Assembly (NCBI GenBank): GCA_000727475.1
Contig: KL647291.1
Coordinates: 444,457-508,456 of the forward strand
DNA: 64,000 bases
Direction: 5' to 3'
Source: Sarcocystis neurona
Taxonomy: Eukaryota; Apicomplexa; Conoidasida; Eucoccidiorida; Sarcocystidae
Positions 1-11,900 of the stretch are shown here, piece after piece. The notes beneath the pieces were generated by a model. The model worked only from the letters and a program-made list of their open reading frames with translations. It was not told the origin of the DNA and searched no databases. Position 1 is the first letter of the stretch. The number at the start of each line of letters is the position of its first letter. Made by a program: the position numbers and the translations under genes.

Positions 1-1760
1 CCTGGTACGGTTGCCTACCATACAGTGTGAGCGACATCGCATCTTGTGCTGCAGGCGGCCGTGCGCCGGTACCGCTGCAGGAGCAGGCTTTTGCGGGCGT
101 ATGCGAAAGGCGGTTTTTTTCTTTTACAGCTTAAGGTTAGGAGCCGTCCAACCGGCAGCTGGTTGGTGTTTGCTGCAGCATTGTCCTGTTGTTGCCGGTG
201 TGATGTGCACTCCGTAAGTGCAGTGTTAGCGTGTCGGGCCGTAACGGGGCACACCCGCAGCAGCAGATGACGGAAGGTGCTACAAAGGCGACCAGCTGTT
301 GCATCAGCGCACTTGTGTGGCGTGTTTCGCCCGGCACAAGCAGCTGCAGCAGTTTGTAGTCGGGCTTGCTGCCGGATAGCAGTAGCAGAGGGGAGCGACG
401 GTAGCACGCGGCCGTGTGCTCGTGCAGGCGATCATAAAGCCGTCCGCGCTGCAGGAACTGCAGTGCATACGAGCGCGCTGGCTGTGGCACCGCTGGATTT
501 GGAAATGTCTACTGGTGTTCCGGGTGTTGCTACTGTTACGCCGCAGCAGCGTCGTCGCGTGCCGCGCTTGTCTCTCGTTGTCTGACAGTGGCAGATGCAA
601 CTGCAGGGGCAGCAGCAGCTCCACCAGCAGCAGCATTCTGAGATCAACCGCTTTCTTTTTACCGCTTGTTGCGTGTTCTGCAGCTTTCCCGGTGAGTCTT
701 TGTGAAAGAAACCCGCACCCCTCATCGTGATCTCGCCACTGACCGAAAGATATGACCTGATACTCACATCGTCGTAGCAACAGCAGCGCAGGCAGGTATA
801 CAACGTGCACTGCACGGCTATGGGCAATGCGCGTGTAGATACACGCTGTTGAAGAGACTTTCGGGGTTCGCCATCTGCTTCATCGACTTCCTATCGTCCT
901 TTTCCCTTGATCCCCGTAGATCAGTTGAAGAAGTCCCACCACGTGCTGCCATAGGGCACGTAGCTGCAGTAGCACGCCTTGTCGCAGGCAGTGCCTGTCG
1001 CAAGTGGGCCGGCTCGTGCTGATGTGGCGGCGTTGCCTGGGAAGACGGAGGAGCGGGAAGCCGAGTCAAAAATACCTGGCGGAGCAAGGAAGAAAGTATT
1101 TTAGCCTCTGCACCACCTCTTCCTGTGTCCAGCCTCTATCTTACATTGCGAGGATCTGCGGATCCATTACTAGGAGCTACTGCTGGGCAGGTGACGTTAG
1201 AGCCACAGTACGAGCACGTGCTCCAGCGCACCTCCGCTCTTGGTCCTTAGGAGCACAAGCAGCAGCACAAGCGGTAGCGTAAGAAAGGTACTGGCTCAAC
1301 GACTTCCAACCAAGTCTGTTGGTGGAAAAGATCCACGTGGAGGAGCAGAGGTGTTTACAAACGGCCAGTGTCGGACAGGTGCGCTGCGAGCTGCAGCCAG
1401 CCAAGCAACAGCAGCCCGCATCAGTGGCAACAGCAGCTGAGTGTGCGCGGTGGCGCTGCTAGCGCGCTTGCTACTGGCAATATAACGCGTGTATTCTAGG
1501 CAGCAAAAGGTTTTGATGACCGCTACCGCCTGTTTGAATCTCGACAATATAAAGGTTTTCCGTGTACGTAGCGTGCCCACTGTATCGCTGGAAGATTCCC
1601 TGTTGTCTCTTGCACCTTTGTGTGTCTTCCTGCTTCTCTGCGCACCCCTGCAACATCGTAGCTTCCACAGCTCGGAGCAGCCGCACAAGAGCGACAACTG
1701 CTACGGCAGCAGTTGCAGCAGCAGCTTGCGGCAGCAACACCGGAGCAGGAAGAGCAATAG
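1..1760 (+). other. CAG-rich coding-like block, unresolved multi-exon gene (3' part?)
   Basis: This GC-richer block contains several short + strand frames with protein-like composition, but no single frame runs through it. Examples are a frame around 985-1080 (ending in an Arg-Lys-Lys cluster before a GTATTT), one around 1130-1245, one around 1295-1450 rich in Gln, Leu and Val, and one at about 1670-1759 that reads QERQLLRQQLQQQLAAAT and ends at TAG. AG acceptor-like and GT donor-like dinucleotides lie near the frame edges; a strong GTGAGT follows the frame near 690. I infer the 3' exons of one split gene read rightwards. I do not recognise a product and cannot fix exon borders. The minus strand is also open in places (for example 15-407 and 304-810), as expected when CAG triplets are read backwards. 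Confidence 0.35.
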
Positions 1761-4700
1761 CCTGCAGGTGATGGGACCGACGTGGATGCCGGCAGCAAGC
1801 TGTGGCCTTCCGGTGAACTAATTTTTGTGCCTACGAAACCTGTTCGTCTCCTCACAACAAAACCGCTCCTGTGTCTCCCCAGTTATCGTTCAGGCCTATT
1901 TCTAGTTGTGCCGTGTTTGCGACATCTCCTTATCCATACGACTCGGGTGGCCTCCTTCTTCTTCCACTGGTCACGCTGCACGCCGGTGAAGTGCATACAC
2001 AGGCGCACGAGTTGCCGGGCAGCAACCGCTCTTGCTGTGTCGCTCATGTCTTTTCGGTGTGTATATATTTTGTAGAGGTATCGAGCGTGCTGAGCGAGGT
2101 TCGCGTGGGCCTCACTACCAGCCACCCCACAAGCTACTCTCTCCACTACTTTGCCCTTTCGTACGCGGTGGTGGATATGTGTACCGCGGTCCCTACGCGC
2201 GCCGGCATCAATGTGTATGTTGAGTACACGTGGAATGCAGGCATACACAGATAACCGTAGGTCTGTATCTGTTCATATACATCTACACACGTGCAGGCTT
2301 ATCTCCCGTGCTTTCTGCTGTCCCTGCGAACGTTTCGTCTGTGGTGCTGCCCTGTCTGTGAGCACGCACGCAGTAAATCCACTTCCCCAGCTGGGAACGA
2401 GTCAGCGACAGGTCGAAGGCGACTCTTCATGCCCCGAATTATGCGTGTATAAAATCATCGGTACCAAATTTTGGTGGGCACGCATATGAGTATGTATGTG
2501 TCTCCGAGGCTATTCTTCCTTTCGCAGGCTTATGTTCTCTCAGTGCCTCTATTGTGGTCATATTTTCCTCAGTACTTTCCCCAACTTTACACACCCGCAT
2601 TCAACACCCCCAGCGTGTCTTCGTGTATATACAGGTGTGTGCGTGTTTTTACGTTGAATCTGCTTCTCCCCTGCCAGTCTCTCGCCGGTGATAGTGAGTG
2701 TATCAAGGATCCAACCGCAGAACCGTGCCGTAGTAGTCAGGGCTTGCGCTCGTTATTGCTTATAGATACACCTGTTTATGATACAAAAGTATGTGTGTAC
2801 ATATTTGTATACCCGTGTATATCTGTGTGTACATACATATATATATGCACGTACCATTCGTCAGTACGTGATAACGTAGGTAATACCAAGCATCGACACG
2901 TATTGATCTGTTAGTACGCGATTTTTTCCAGCGGAAGGCTCCTCAGGGGAACTTGTCGGCGGAGGTGGGTGTACGTGCTTAGCAGGTAAAAATACGTACG
3001 TACGTATGTATACAAGCGCATGTAGGCCGGACACATGCCTAACGTATACAAGACTTACGCATGTTTCGGCGCTCGCGCTATGCGTGAAGAGGATAAGTTT
3101 TCCCTAGATGGGAGCTCAAACAGCAATTCAGCACGGTCAAAGTGCAGAAAATTAATGTCTCGTTGGTGAACTAGTGCAGGGGAATACGTGTGGCCGCGTC
3201 CCCCCTACACACAGAGTGCACGTGCTTTTGTGCTTCAAAAGGAAGACTGCATCTTACGGTTGTGCGTAGAAGTAAATGTTCGGGTATGCGACTAGATTTC
3301 GGCGGTTCACCCAGTAAATGTATTTGAATATCGATGTAAGGAGGTATGCCCAGCAGTGCAGGAGAGAGCGCAGACGTTGCGTTGTTGTTCTTTCGTATGG
3401 ACGTACCCAGATACATATAAAGGTGTCTGCAGATGTCTATGAGTAAATAGTTAGCAGGTCATTTCCGCATGCAAGAAGACGACCAAGAGAAGGTTGAGGT
3501 GGACCACACCGTTAAATTCGCGCATCTTCGCGTAATCATACGGCAGTAAAGAAACCGACGGAGCGAGATATGAATAGCGAAAAGATTTCCGGCTGTGTGC
3601 AGATGAACAAGGGACTCCTGTTAAAGCCGGTGTAGCCGCAGGGCATGCGAATAGAGACAAATCTTCAGAGATAGCTGATGAAAGGGTAGTCGTAATAGCT
3701 GTGACGAACAGAAGTGATTGTAGTGAGCGGATGTCCCCTACTCGAACGCCTGTGTCTTCATTGAGATGTAACTGTGCGGTGCCGAAGTGCACATCCATTT
3801 ATTTGATTCTTCGTCCTGAGGGGTACAACAGGGTAGTTAGACGTGGTAGGGAGACGACGCAGAGGTTGCGTATCCTAGTTCTCGCTAGGATGAGATAGGT
3901 TGGCAGTGCTAAGAAAAGAAAGCTGCAGGTGGGGTGTTTTCTCTGGTAAAGGAGGGGAAACAGCCTGCGGCGGCTTAGTGGTTCAAACAGACAGCGCGTG
4001 ATTAACTGTCCTAAGACGCGAGGTACGACTAGCAGCGCTACAGAAATAACAAGATTTTACTGTTGTCGTTTTTCCAGAATCCGGCATATATGCAGAGCGA
4101 GTTCCTACCCGGTGCATTCAGTCCAGGCAGTGTTCCAGGAGTTCGCCGTGTAGTTGTGGCGACCATGCACTATTAAATACGCATCGATATCCGTACGACA
4201 TGTCCCAAATAGGTCCACGTATGTATCTTTTTGTGAGTACAGGAGGGGTGTGGGCCTTTCTTGAAAATGAGCAGAAGACGCACTCATCGATAAATCGTGG
4301 AGTCTTTTTATTAACAGCAACTTTTCATGTTATTTTCCGCGTTGGCTTCTGTCGTCGCCGACGGTCTTTCATTTGAAATTGCCACACATCCCAGAAGCGA
4401 AAGTGTTGTCTGCTTGTGCGTTCTCGAGTGCAGACGCGTGTTTTTCGTGGTGCTTTCTCAGGCAGCGAAACAGTGCTTCTTCAGTCGTCCTGAGTGACAG
4501 GACAGGGACATACTCGCATGTTGTGTTATACCAGTCATCGGTTGTTCCTCTCCGCTGTGTGTTTTCCTAGCCTCGCTTATTACGCCGTGTGAACGGGGTC
4601 GAACGTTCTGCCTCCTACGTGTCTACATGCTGGAGACTTTTGTATGTGCCTCCGTATGAATATATATATATACGTGGATATCCACGTGTGCCTGCGTACC

Positions 4701-6540
4701 CGATGTGTGTAGCGGCAGAGCGTAGCACCGCTGTTGTGCAACAAGTTGTCTGCCTTCGTGTGTTCGCCTGTTTTACGACAGGAAGTCTGCGTGGGATTCG
4801 AACTGAAGAATTCAACTCAGCGTAGAGCCACTTGTAATGCGTGAACACGTCATTGTGACATCTAATAACGTCACGTGAAGACACACAGGGCTCTGAGTTT
4901 ACCGGTGCATTCTATTTCGGAAGCTGGCATGATAGTAGTAGTGTCGGCAGGTGGAGGAGGGGGGTGCTAGTGTGTACACATATATCTCTGCGTGCGTGCG
5001 TATGAAATAACGAGGAGTACGCGCATGCCATTACGTGCGGATTATTTGGTGAGCTGCGAATCGCTGCCATATCGACAGTGCGAACTGTGTGTGTTCGTCT
5101 GAGCGGGGGGTGGGCGCCTTCTGTGTCGTTGCGAGTGGCCTCTCACCCGCATACGTCGCAGCTCAATTTGTTGTTGGAGAGAACGGTGCGCGCGGCACAG
5201 TGGACTTGTGGGAGTCGTCGTACGTAAGAGGATCCTGCACGAGGTAGAGCATGTCTGTACATTTGCATATATACATATATATGTGCAAGTGTGAGTATAT
5301 ACTCACATTGGCACGTGGGTTCACGCCTGTGCGTGTGTGTATTACATAGATTTATTTTTCTTCAGCTGCTAGCGATCTAGAGCGCACGTGGAAAAGTGTA
5401 CGTGCATATCTGTAGGCATATATGTCTGCCGCCTGGAGACCTTGGAAGTGAAAGCTGGTGGTTTGGCAGTGTGGGAAGGGACAAGTGTTTGTGATAGCTG
5501 CGTGTAGATATCTGCGAGAGACAAGAGATGCAGGTTCATTTTGTGGTGACGCTGTGTTCACGAAAGGAGACAGGTATATGTAACACAAAGCACACCTCTG
5601 GAGAGGGTAATTTTGAAAAACGACTCGGTGTGGAGTCAAGGGCCTGCTAGTGATCGTTCTGCTGTTCACACTACAGCCGGCGTAGGTTGTCCGAGACACA
5701 TGTGGTATCGAGTGCAGCTGCGTGACACAAAGAAGAAGGAAGAGCAGCTAGAAGGAAAGTTGAGGATGGGCGGCTTGGGGTGTAGTTCTTTATAGTCTCT
5801 TACAGTAATAGAGAAGTGTCCAACCTTGGCAGATGCTTGGAAGATGCTCCTCACAATGCAGTAGAGTGAGGGCATTTCTGATGTACCGAGTATCTCTCTG
5901 CTCCGTGTGTACTGCACGAAAGAAAACGCATGGCCATTCGACGACCAGCAGAGAGACTGTCGGTGTGGAGACTGACGACGACTGCCGCTAGCCACGGCGA
6001 TAGCTTTCGCAAGAGTCAAGCGTGTGCGAGATTGAGAATCAGGTGAAGAAAGGCTTGTTGCCGACGAAGGAGGGAAACAGAAGGCGTACGAGAGTTTATG
6101 AACGCCGCGCTATGTTGTGTCGGTTCGTGTGACAAAGGGAGTGCAGAAACTACCAGAGGCTCGATAGGAAATGCCGTTGTCTCCTTGCTTTTGTGTAACT
6201 GATGGAGGTCAGCAGACACATGAGGCGGACTGCATTCCTTTTACGCACACACACTTCATGTGCATGTATACATGGGCCCTCTCTTCTGTGGTCAGGAAAG
6301 GTTCTTCGTTGTGAAGTCACCAGTGCTCTAAGAATAATACATTACTGTACCCTGCCTATATATATGCGCAGGTGCTACCTGAGTGTATGTATGCAGAGTG
6401 TTGATAGTTCAAGGTTCCACGCATACCTGTCCGTTGTGTGTGGATACGGGTATTTGTCGTCGTTGTGAACAAACGGCTGCGCTTACACATGTCTCTGGGT
6501 ACGCACGTTTTTCCCCGCTGAGTGCGTCGCTTCCGTGGCT
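1761..6540. other. Non-coding stretch, TG/TA-rich
   Basis: No frame here has a convincing protein-like composition or matches a family I know. The DNA is scattered with short TACG, TATG and TA microsatellite patches, for example near 2820-2850, 2995-3015, 4660-4680 and 5265-5285. Short open frames exist on both strands but are isolated, unsupported by neighbouring splice signals, and often consist of translated microsatellite. Confidence 0.6.
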
Positions 6541-6544
6541 GTCA

Positions 6545-6890
6545 GTCTGTGCCTTTCATCTGCACACCTTGACAGAATCTTCGCGCATCCCTGTCTCTGT
6601 GTTTTTGGTAAGTGGTATGTCGGTCGTATCAGCTGAACTGGACATTCGGTATTTCAGAGGGGCAGAGTGAGTTTGTGCTATTCATCTGCAACGCCATGCA
6701 AGACCTTTCTGCATCCCTGCGAGTGTGTGTTGATTTTGCGGCATGTCCACCAAATCTGAACTTGGCATCCTTCATCTCAGTAGGGGCATCTGTACAGCTA
6801 CGTGAAATCTTTGGGCGTCTCCGCTTCCGCGTGTTTGATTGTGTGGCATCTCTCTTCTGTCTGAACTTGGCGTTCGCCATTTCAGAAGCA
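6545..6890. repeat. Degenerate tandem repeat, three copies
   Basis: Three diverged copies each contain a block like CTGAACTTGGC..TTC.C.ATTTCAG, starting at about 6632, 6756 and 6861. Each copy is preceded by a region with shared ATTCATCTGCA, GCATCCCTG and GTGTGTTTGATT-like pieces. The TCAG ends of the block fall at 6657, 6780 and 6885, so the spacings are 123 and 105 bases, both multiples of three. Both strands remain open across the copies: + 6612-7277 (221 codons) and - 6629-7096 (155 codons). Whether either strand is coding is not decided by the sequence alone. Confidence 0.6.
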
Positions 6891-8903
6891 GAGCTGTACA
6901 CACGGGTCAGGACTAGAGGGCAGCAGAGAAGCCGCTGTTGCGGTGGCTGTGCGGAGAGTGCGCTGCTTTTGTTGCGCCGGACCCAAGGGTATCTTGGACA
7001 GCGTCCTGATTTCTCTCGCTGCGTCGTCTCCAGACACACCAAGTGGCACGTGTGCGTACACGCACTTGATTCATGTCCTAGCGTATATATTTGCACACAT
7101 ACGCGCCGTTGGAGGACGTGCCGTTCTTGCGGTGACCGGGCGCTTGTGCTTCTGCGGCACCCTTCAGCTCACGGACTCCAGGGAGCTGAGAACGTTGGAA
7201 TATTCCCTGGTGCGCATTTCGTTTTTCCGCCTCCGCATTCTAGAGCGTGCATCTCACGCTCCGTACAACCGCTATGAACAAAGAGGAGACTGCGCAGTGG
7301 CTGGTTGAATGTGTGTTTGAACCAGTCAGCTGATCGAATGGACGTGCTGCACAAGTTGACCGGTCTGTACGCGTGCCTGTATGTCTGCGCATTAGTCACC
7401 GGCACATACGTGCCATTTGAAAATAATTATTGAAGATTTGTTCGCCGCTCTGCGCGGTATGCCCTGTGACCGCCAACCGGCAGTTACGTCGTCGTCGAAG
7501 GGGAGGTGGTGCTGTTGCGTGCGTTGGCGTTTGTGCATCAACTTTCCAAGTGGATCTGACCGTTTGCACCTCCCTCAGGCAAGTGAGCCATCCCAGCTGC
7601 TGTTATACTGGGACGAGTGTGTATCTCTACGTGCACGCGTATCCATATGCTTTTGCTGCTCTCACGCTGCAGTCGTCAGCGTCTGCGTAATTGCAGAGGG
7701 GTAGGAGCACCTTCTCTGTGCAGCTGCCTCGCTGATTCTTGACGTCTTTTCGACCTGCGTGTGGCGTCCGCCGGCGCGTCGGGTGACTGCGGATTATTTA
7801 TTTATTGTTGCGTTCCTTTGGAATCATTTCGTCGTTTTCCGTTCTCACCGGTAACGCTGCGTGCGGTCGGCGCTGCAGCGTGCTGCGTTTCTCTGGGTCT
7901 TGCACCGCACTACCGCTGTTTTTAGTCTCTTTCCCTTGCCGCATCAGAGAGAAAGTCTTCTCAAAACCTTTTTTTTTGGTGACTCTGCATGTAAGTACGT
8001 CCACTGCTACGCGGACGTATCGGAGTCCGCATAGAGGCGGTGCTGTGCCTTGGTGCTGCTTCTGTTAATCGCCGCTGTGATCGTGTACAACTGCAACTCT
8101 TGTGTGTGTGAATCAGTGAAAACCATCTCACCCCCGCAGGTTCTGTACTACTCGACTGGCAGTTCTGCCGTCATCGGGCGACTGTCGTTTTTTTGCACTA
8201 TGAAACGTGTGCGCCCACAACTGCCTCTGTTCTCCCTAGCTGCTGATGTGCACAGACTGCGTGCTTTTTTCCACGGGAATTTTCGTGTTAGATGTCGTTG
8301 GATGTCGTGATCTCGAGTGGTGGGTACTGTGTTCCGCAGAAGTACCGCTGCGCGAGTGACTCTTTTGCTTTTCTTAGCCCCCATTCTTCCTCAGCTACCG
8401 TGAAATACCGTGTGTCGGTGCTCGGGCTTCTGCAGTACTCTGCGCCGATTCGGGTTGCGCTGCTGCACCGTTGAAGGTGCGACGGTGCCTGGGTTGCTGC
8501 TGTAGCGGTCGGGGTCTTCGAAAACTCGACCGTCAGTTAGTATTCGAGGTGGTGTATGCCGCTGTGGGTGGTGTGCGTCACTGTACGTGTCAGTCCCTCA
8601 GACTGCACGGTGGTTTTTCCATTCGTGTGCGGTGGTCGATGCCGTGCGACTCCACTCCCCCTCGTACACATCCGAACAGTGTGTAGTAGATATGCATAGA
8701 TGCGTACACACGAAGGTACGTAGCAGATGCCTGTGTGTGCTTCCTGAAGCGCTCAGCGCTAGTGCGTGATTCTGTGCACGTTGAATAATTTTAATGGACT
8801 GCGGTGCTACGACTTGAGGGTGTGCGCTTCGCGTTCCTGGATCAGCAAGTGTATCAGTTTGATACGTGCCACTGCTGCTGATCTCTCGTCGCCTCGTGTG
8901 GAG
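6891..8903. other. 5' flank of the large homopolymer-rich gene
   Basis: I see no recognisable gene here. The stretch contains T-rich patches (for example 7965-7980) and mixed TG-rich sequence, and leads directly into the start codon at 8904. It presumably holds the promoter and 5' untranslated region of the downstream gene, but no specific motif can be named with confidence. In-frame ATG codons upstream of 8904, such as 8766, are treated as untranslated. Confidence 0.4.
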
Positions 8904-11900
8904 ATGGCAACGGCTTCTTCCAGAAATTCGGACGCGCCGCCCGTTGCACGGTTGCGGGCGGGTGGTATGCAGCAACAGGAGCAACAGGCGGGAACTAGGC
9001 TGTCGACGGAATACCACGCGGAAACAAGTAGCAGAGATTCCGTCAAGAGCGACGTCGACGAAACATCCATGGTGTTGCAGGCCTTGCAAGGGCTCCCTGC
9101 AATCTCGAAAATGAGGCAGGAGGCAGAACAACGCCAGCAGGGCGCGCCGCGTGCTGCTGCTGCTGCTGGAGTGGACGATTACGCAGTAACTGCAGCTCTG
9201 GAGAATAGTGAGGAGAAGCGGGAGGAGGAGCAGCAGGTTAATCCGAAGGAAAGAATCTTTAGCCATGAAAGGGAGCAAGTTTTACTCTGGAGTGTCAGGA
9301 GGGGATTGGCGCCTATAGCGGCAGCTGCCGTGGACGGCTGCAGCCGTGGAGAGACACTTTTAGAAACGCCAAGTAGCGCTTCAGCGGCATCAGTAACTAA
9401 GGAAGGAGCAAATCTCGAAGAAGAAACACCTCGAACAAGCGTACCGTCTTCAGAGGTCTCACCAACGAATAACTTCTGCTCATACAAAGGTTCTGCATCT
9501 TCTTGTGCCGCTGCAGCGAGCACAGCATCGAACTTTACTACTTGGTCCTCGACGTCATCGTCACGAATAACTGGTGCTGTTGACGCGGACGAGAGTGACA
9601 ATCGCTGCTTGCTTGCTGCTGCGCTGCAGTCACCCGCCGAAATACTCGCAGCAGCAGCTGCTGCTGCTGTTACCGAGCCTGTGTCCTCTGCTGAGGTCCC
9701 GGCCGCTGGTACAGCAGACACTACGAAATGCCCTGGCGAGTCCACCGCCGCTGGTGAAACAGCTAAGGATGGGTGTGGGGACACTCCTGCAGCAAGAGTA
9801 ACGCCGTACATGACTGCTGACACCGTGGAAGTCGCTGCTTCAGGTACATCTGTGGCGGTTGCAGCCCCCGAGGTGCTGACGTCTGCGTCCGCAGACGATG
9901 CGGCGGTGCTTTCTTCGCCGGCGGCTCTCAGTCTGCTTGCAACTCCTTGCCCCGTTGGCGGAGCTGCTGCTGGAGCGCCTCTCTGCAGCACAGACACAGA
10001 AGCAGCAGCGGGGCGTCGCGCAGCGCCAGATGGAACCGCCATCGAGGAAGGATTAGTTGACACGTTAATCAGCACCGCCGGAATTAATCCAGCAGAGGCT
10101 GCTGCTATTGTGGGTCCGGCAGATGTACAAGAGGCCGTGAGAGAGATCACAGACGCAGCTGCTGCAACAGATAATGAGAAAAATACATACCTTACACAAC
10201 TTGAAAACACGACTGTTCACGGGGCACTGCTGAAGGATACGCCACAAGAACTGCTCAAGACCCTCACAGAAAGTCAAACGCACGAGGAGGAGGGAAGCAA
10301 TGACCCGGTTGGCCACGGTGTTGCTGCAGCTGAATCGATCTGTTGTGAGAAGGGAGGGTGGCCAGCTTGTTTTGTGGGCAAGGACAACGCAGAACATTCG
10401 GTTCCGATGACGCTGGCGACGGAGAGTGTGACAGCATTGAAGCATATCCCAAGTGCTGCAGCAGAGGACGGAACTGCAGAAGTTGCAGACAAGGACGCGA
10501 CGGCAGAAGCAGGATCAGCAGCAGTTAGTCAGGGGCCTGAACTAGGTGCGGCTATTCCTCCTCCTTCTTCTTTACGTGAAAACGCGGCTGCGAACCCGGA
10601 GCGCCGTGGCGGCCCTCTCTTGCTGTGGGAGTGTCACTCGCAGCTGAGTGCTGCTGTTGAAGAGGAAGACGCTGCAGCAGCTGTTTCAAATCCTGCGTCG
10701 CGGACGTCGTTGAAAATGCTCTCTCAGATAGAAGAAGAGCAGCAGCAGCCCGGTTATGTGGCGACGAAAAATTCGCCGGATGCGTTGAAAAGTGTTAGTG
10801 CCGGTCTTGCTCCTCTCTTGGGTACCTCCTGCTGTCCAGAGTTCTCTTCGGCACCTCGTGCGGCGACACTCAAAGGGGATATCTCGCCGGTCAGCTGCTG
10901 CTCATCTTCATCCACAGCGTCGGTGACATCCCCGACCAGCAGCCCTCTTTCGAGCGCGTCACGCAATACTCTTCCTCGTGCTACAGGCGGCACCGCGACG
11001 ACTGCGCCTGCTGCTTCAAACGAAGGTGCTGCTGCAGGCGAAGCTGCTGCTGGTGGGACGACGGGGACGGCGGCGGCGGGACCACCGAGTAGTAGTGCTG
11101 CGGCTGCTGAAGAAAAAAGCGGAAACGCGAACGATAAAGACAGCGCCGACGTTAAGACTGCTTCTGCTTCGTCGTCCGCTGCAGCGACACGAGAGAACAA
11201 CATGCCTACGTGGTACGTCGGCTTTCGTTTGCCGCTCGGTGCCGAGGGTCGACAAGTGCTGCTGCGGCGACTACGTCGGGCGTATCATGCAGCGCCGCCA
11301 ACAACGAGAGATGCGGTGCTGGCTAGCCACGGGCTGTATTTTTCGCGTGTGCCTTTCGCCACCGTTTCTGATCTCTTTAAACTGTCTCACCTCCTTGGAG
11401 TTTTTGACTTCGCTGTTCAGTGCAGCCACGAGTTCGGGGGCAGCGGCGGAGGAGGAGGCTCTGCGGCTGCTGGAGGCGGAGGAGGATCACACAGCAGCAA
11501 AAAAAACAACCACGCTAGGAACGTGAACAAAAACAGCAGCAATCAGCGACAGCTGTGCAGCGGCACGGGAACTGCTGGAGAAGAGCGAAAAGCTACCGCT
11601 CCCTGCGCCGAAACAGGGGGAGGAGACTCCCCGACAGCGACGAGCGGCGCATCCCATTCGGTAGCGACTCCAACCGCAGCAGCAGCAGGAGTGAACCAGC
11701 GTAAGAACACAGGAGGAGGAGCATCAAGGGCGGGTGCTGCTGGTGGTGCTGCTGGGAACTACGGTGGCGCGCGAAAAGGAGGGAACGGCAAAGGGGCAGA
11801 GCAGACGTGTTCAACAGAATCCAACAGCGCAGCTCGTGGCGCCAGCAAGGAAGGAGCAGCAGTTGCAACAACTGGCTTCGGAGACGGCGTGGAGGCTCCG

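Noticed and set aside
4786..4812. GGGATTCGAACTG, resembling a minus-strand tRNA T-arm
   Set aside because: The flanking bases do not form the 5-bp T stem and no other cloverleaf arms can be drawn.
6629..7096. Minus-strand 155-codon frame with internal repeats as a definite gene
   Set aside because: The + strand is equally open across the same repeat, no family is recognised, and no start or splice context favours the minus strand, so it is kept only as a finding.
9179..10210. 343-codon minus-strand frame
   Set aside because: Shadow of the large + strand CDS. Ala/Ser text arises from reading CAG/GCA triplets in reverse.
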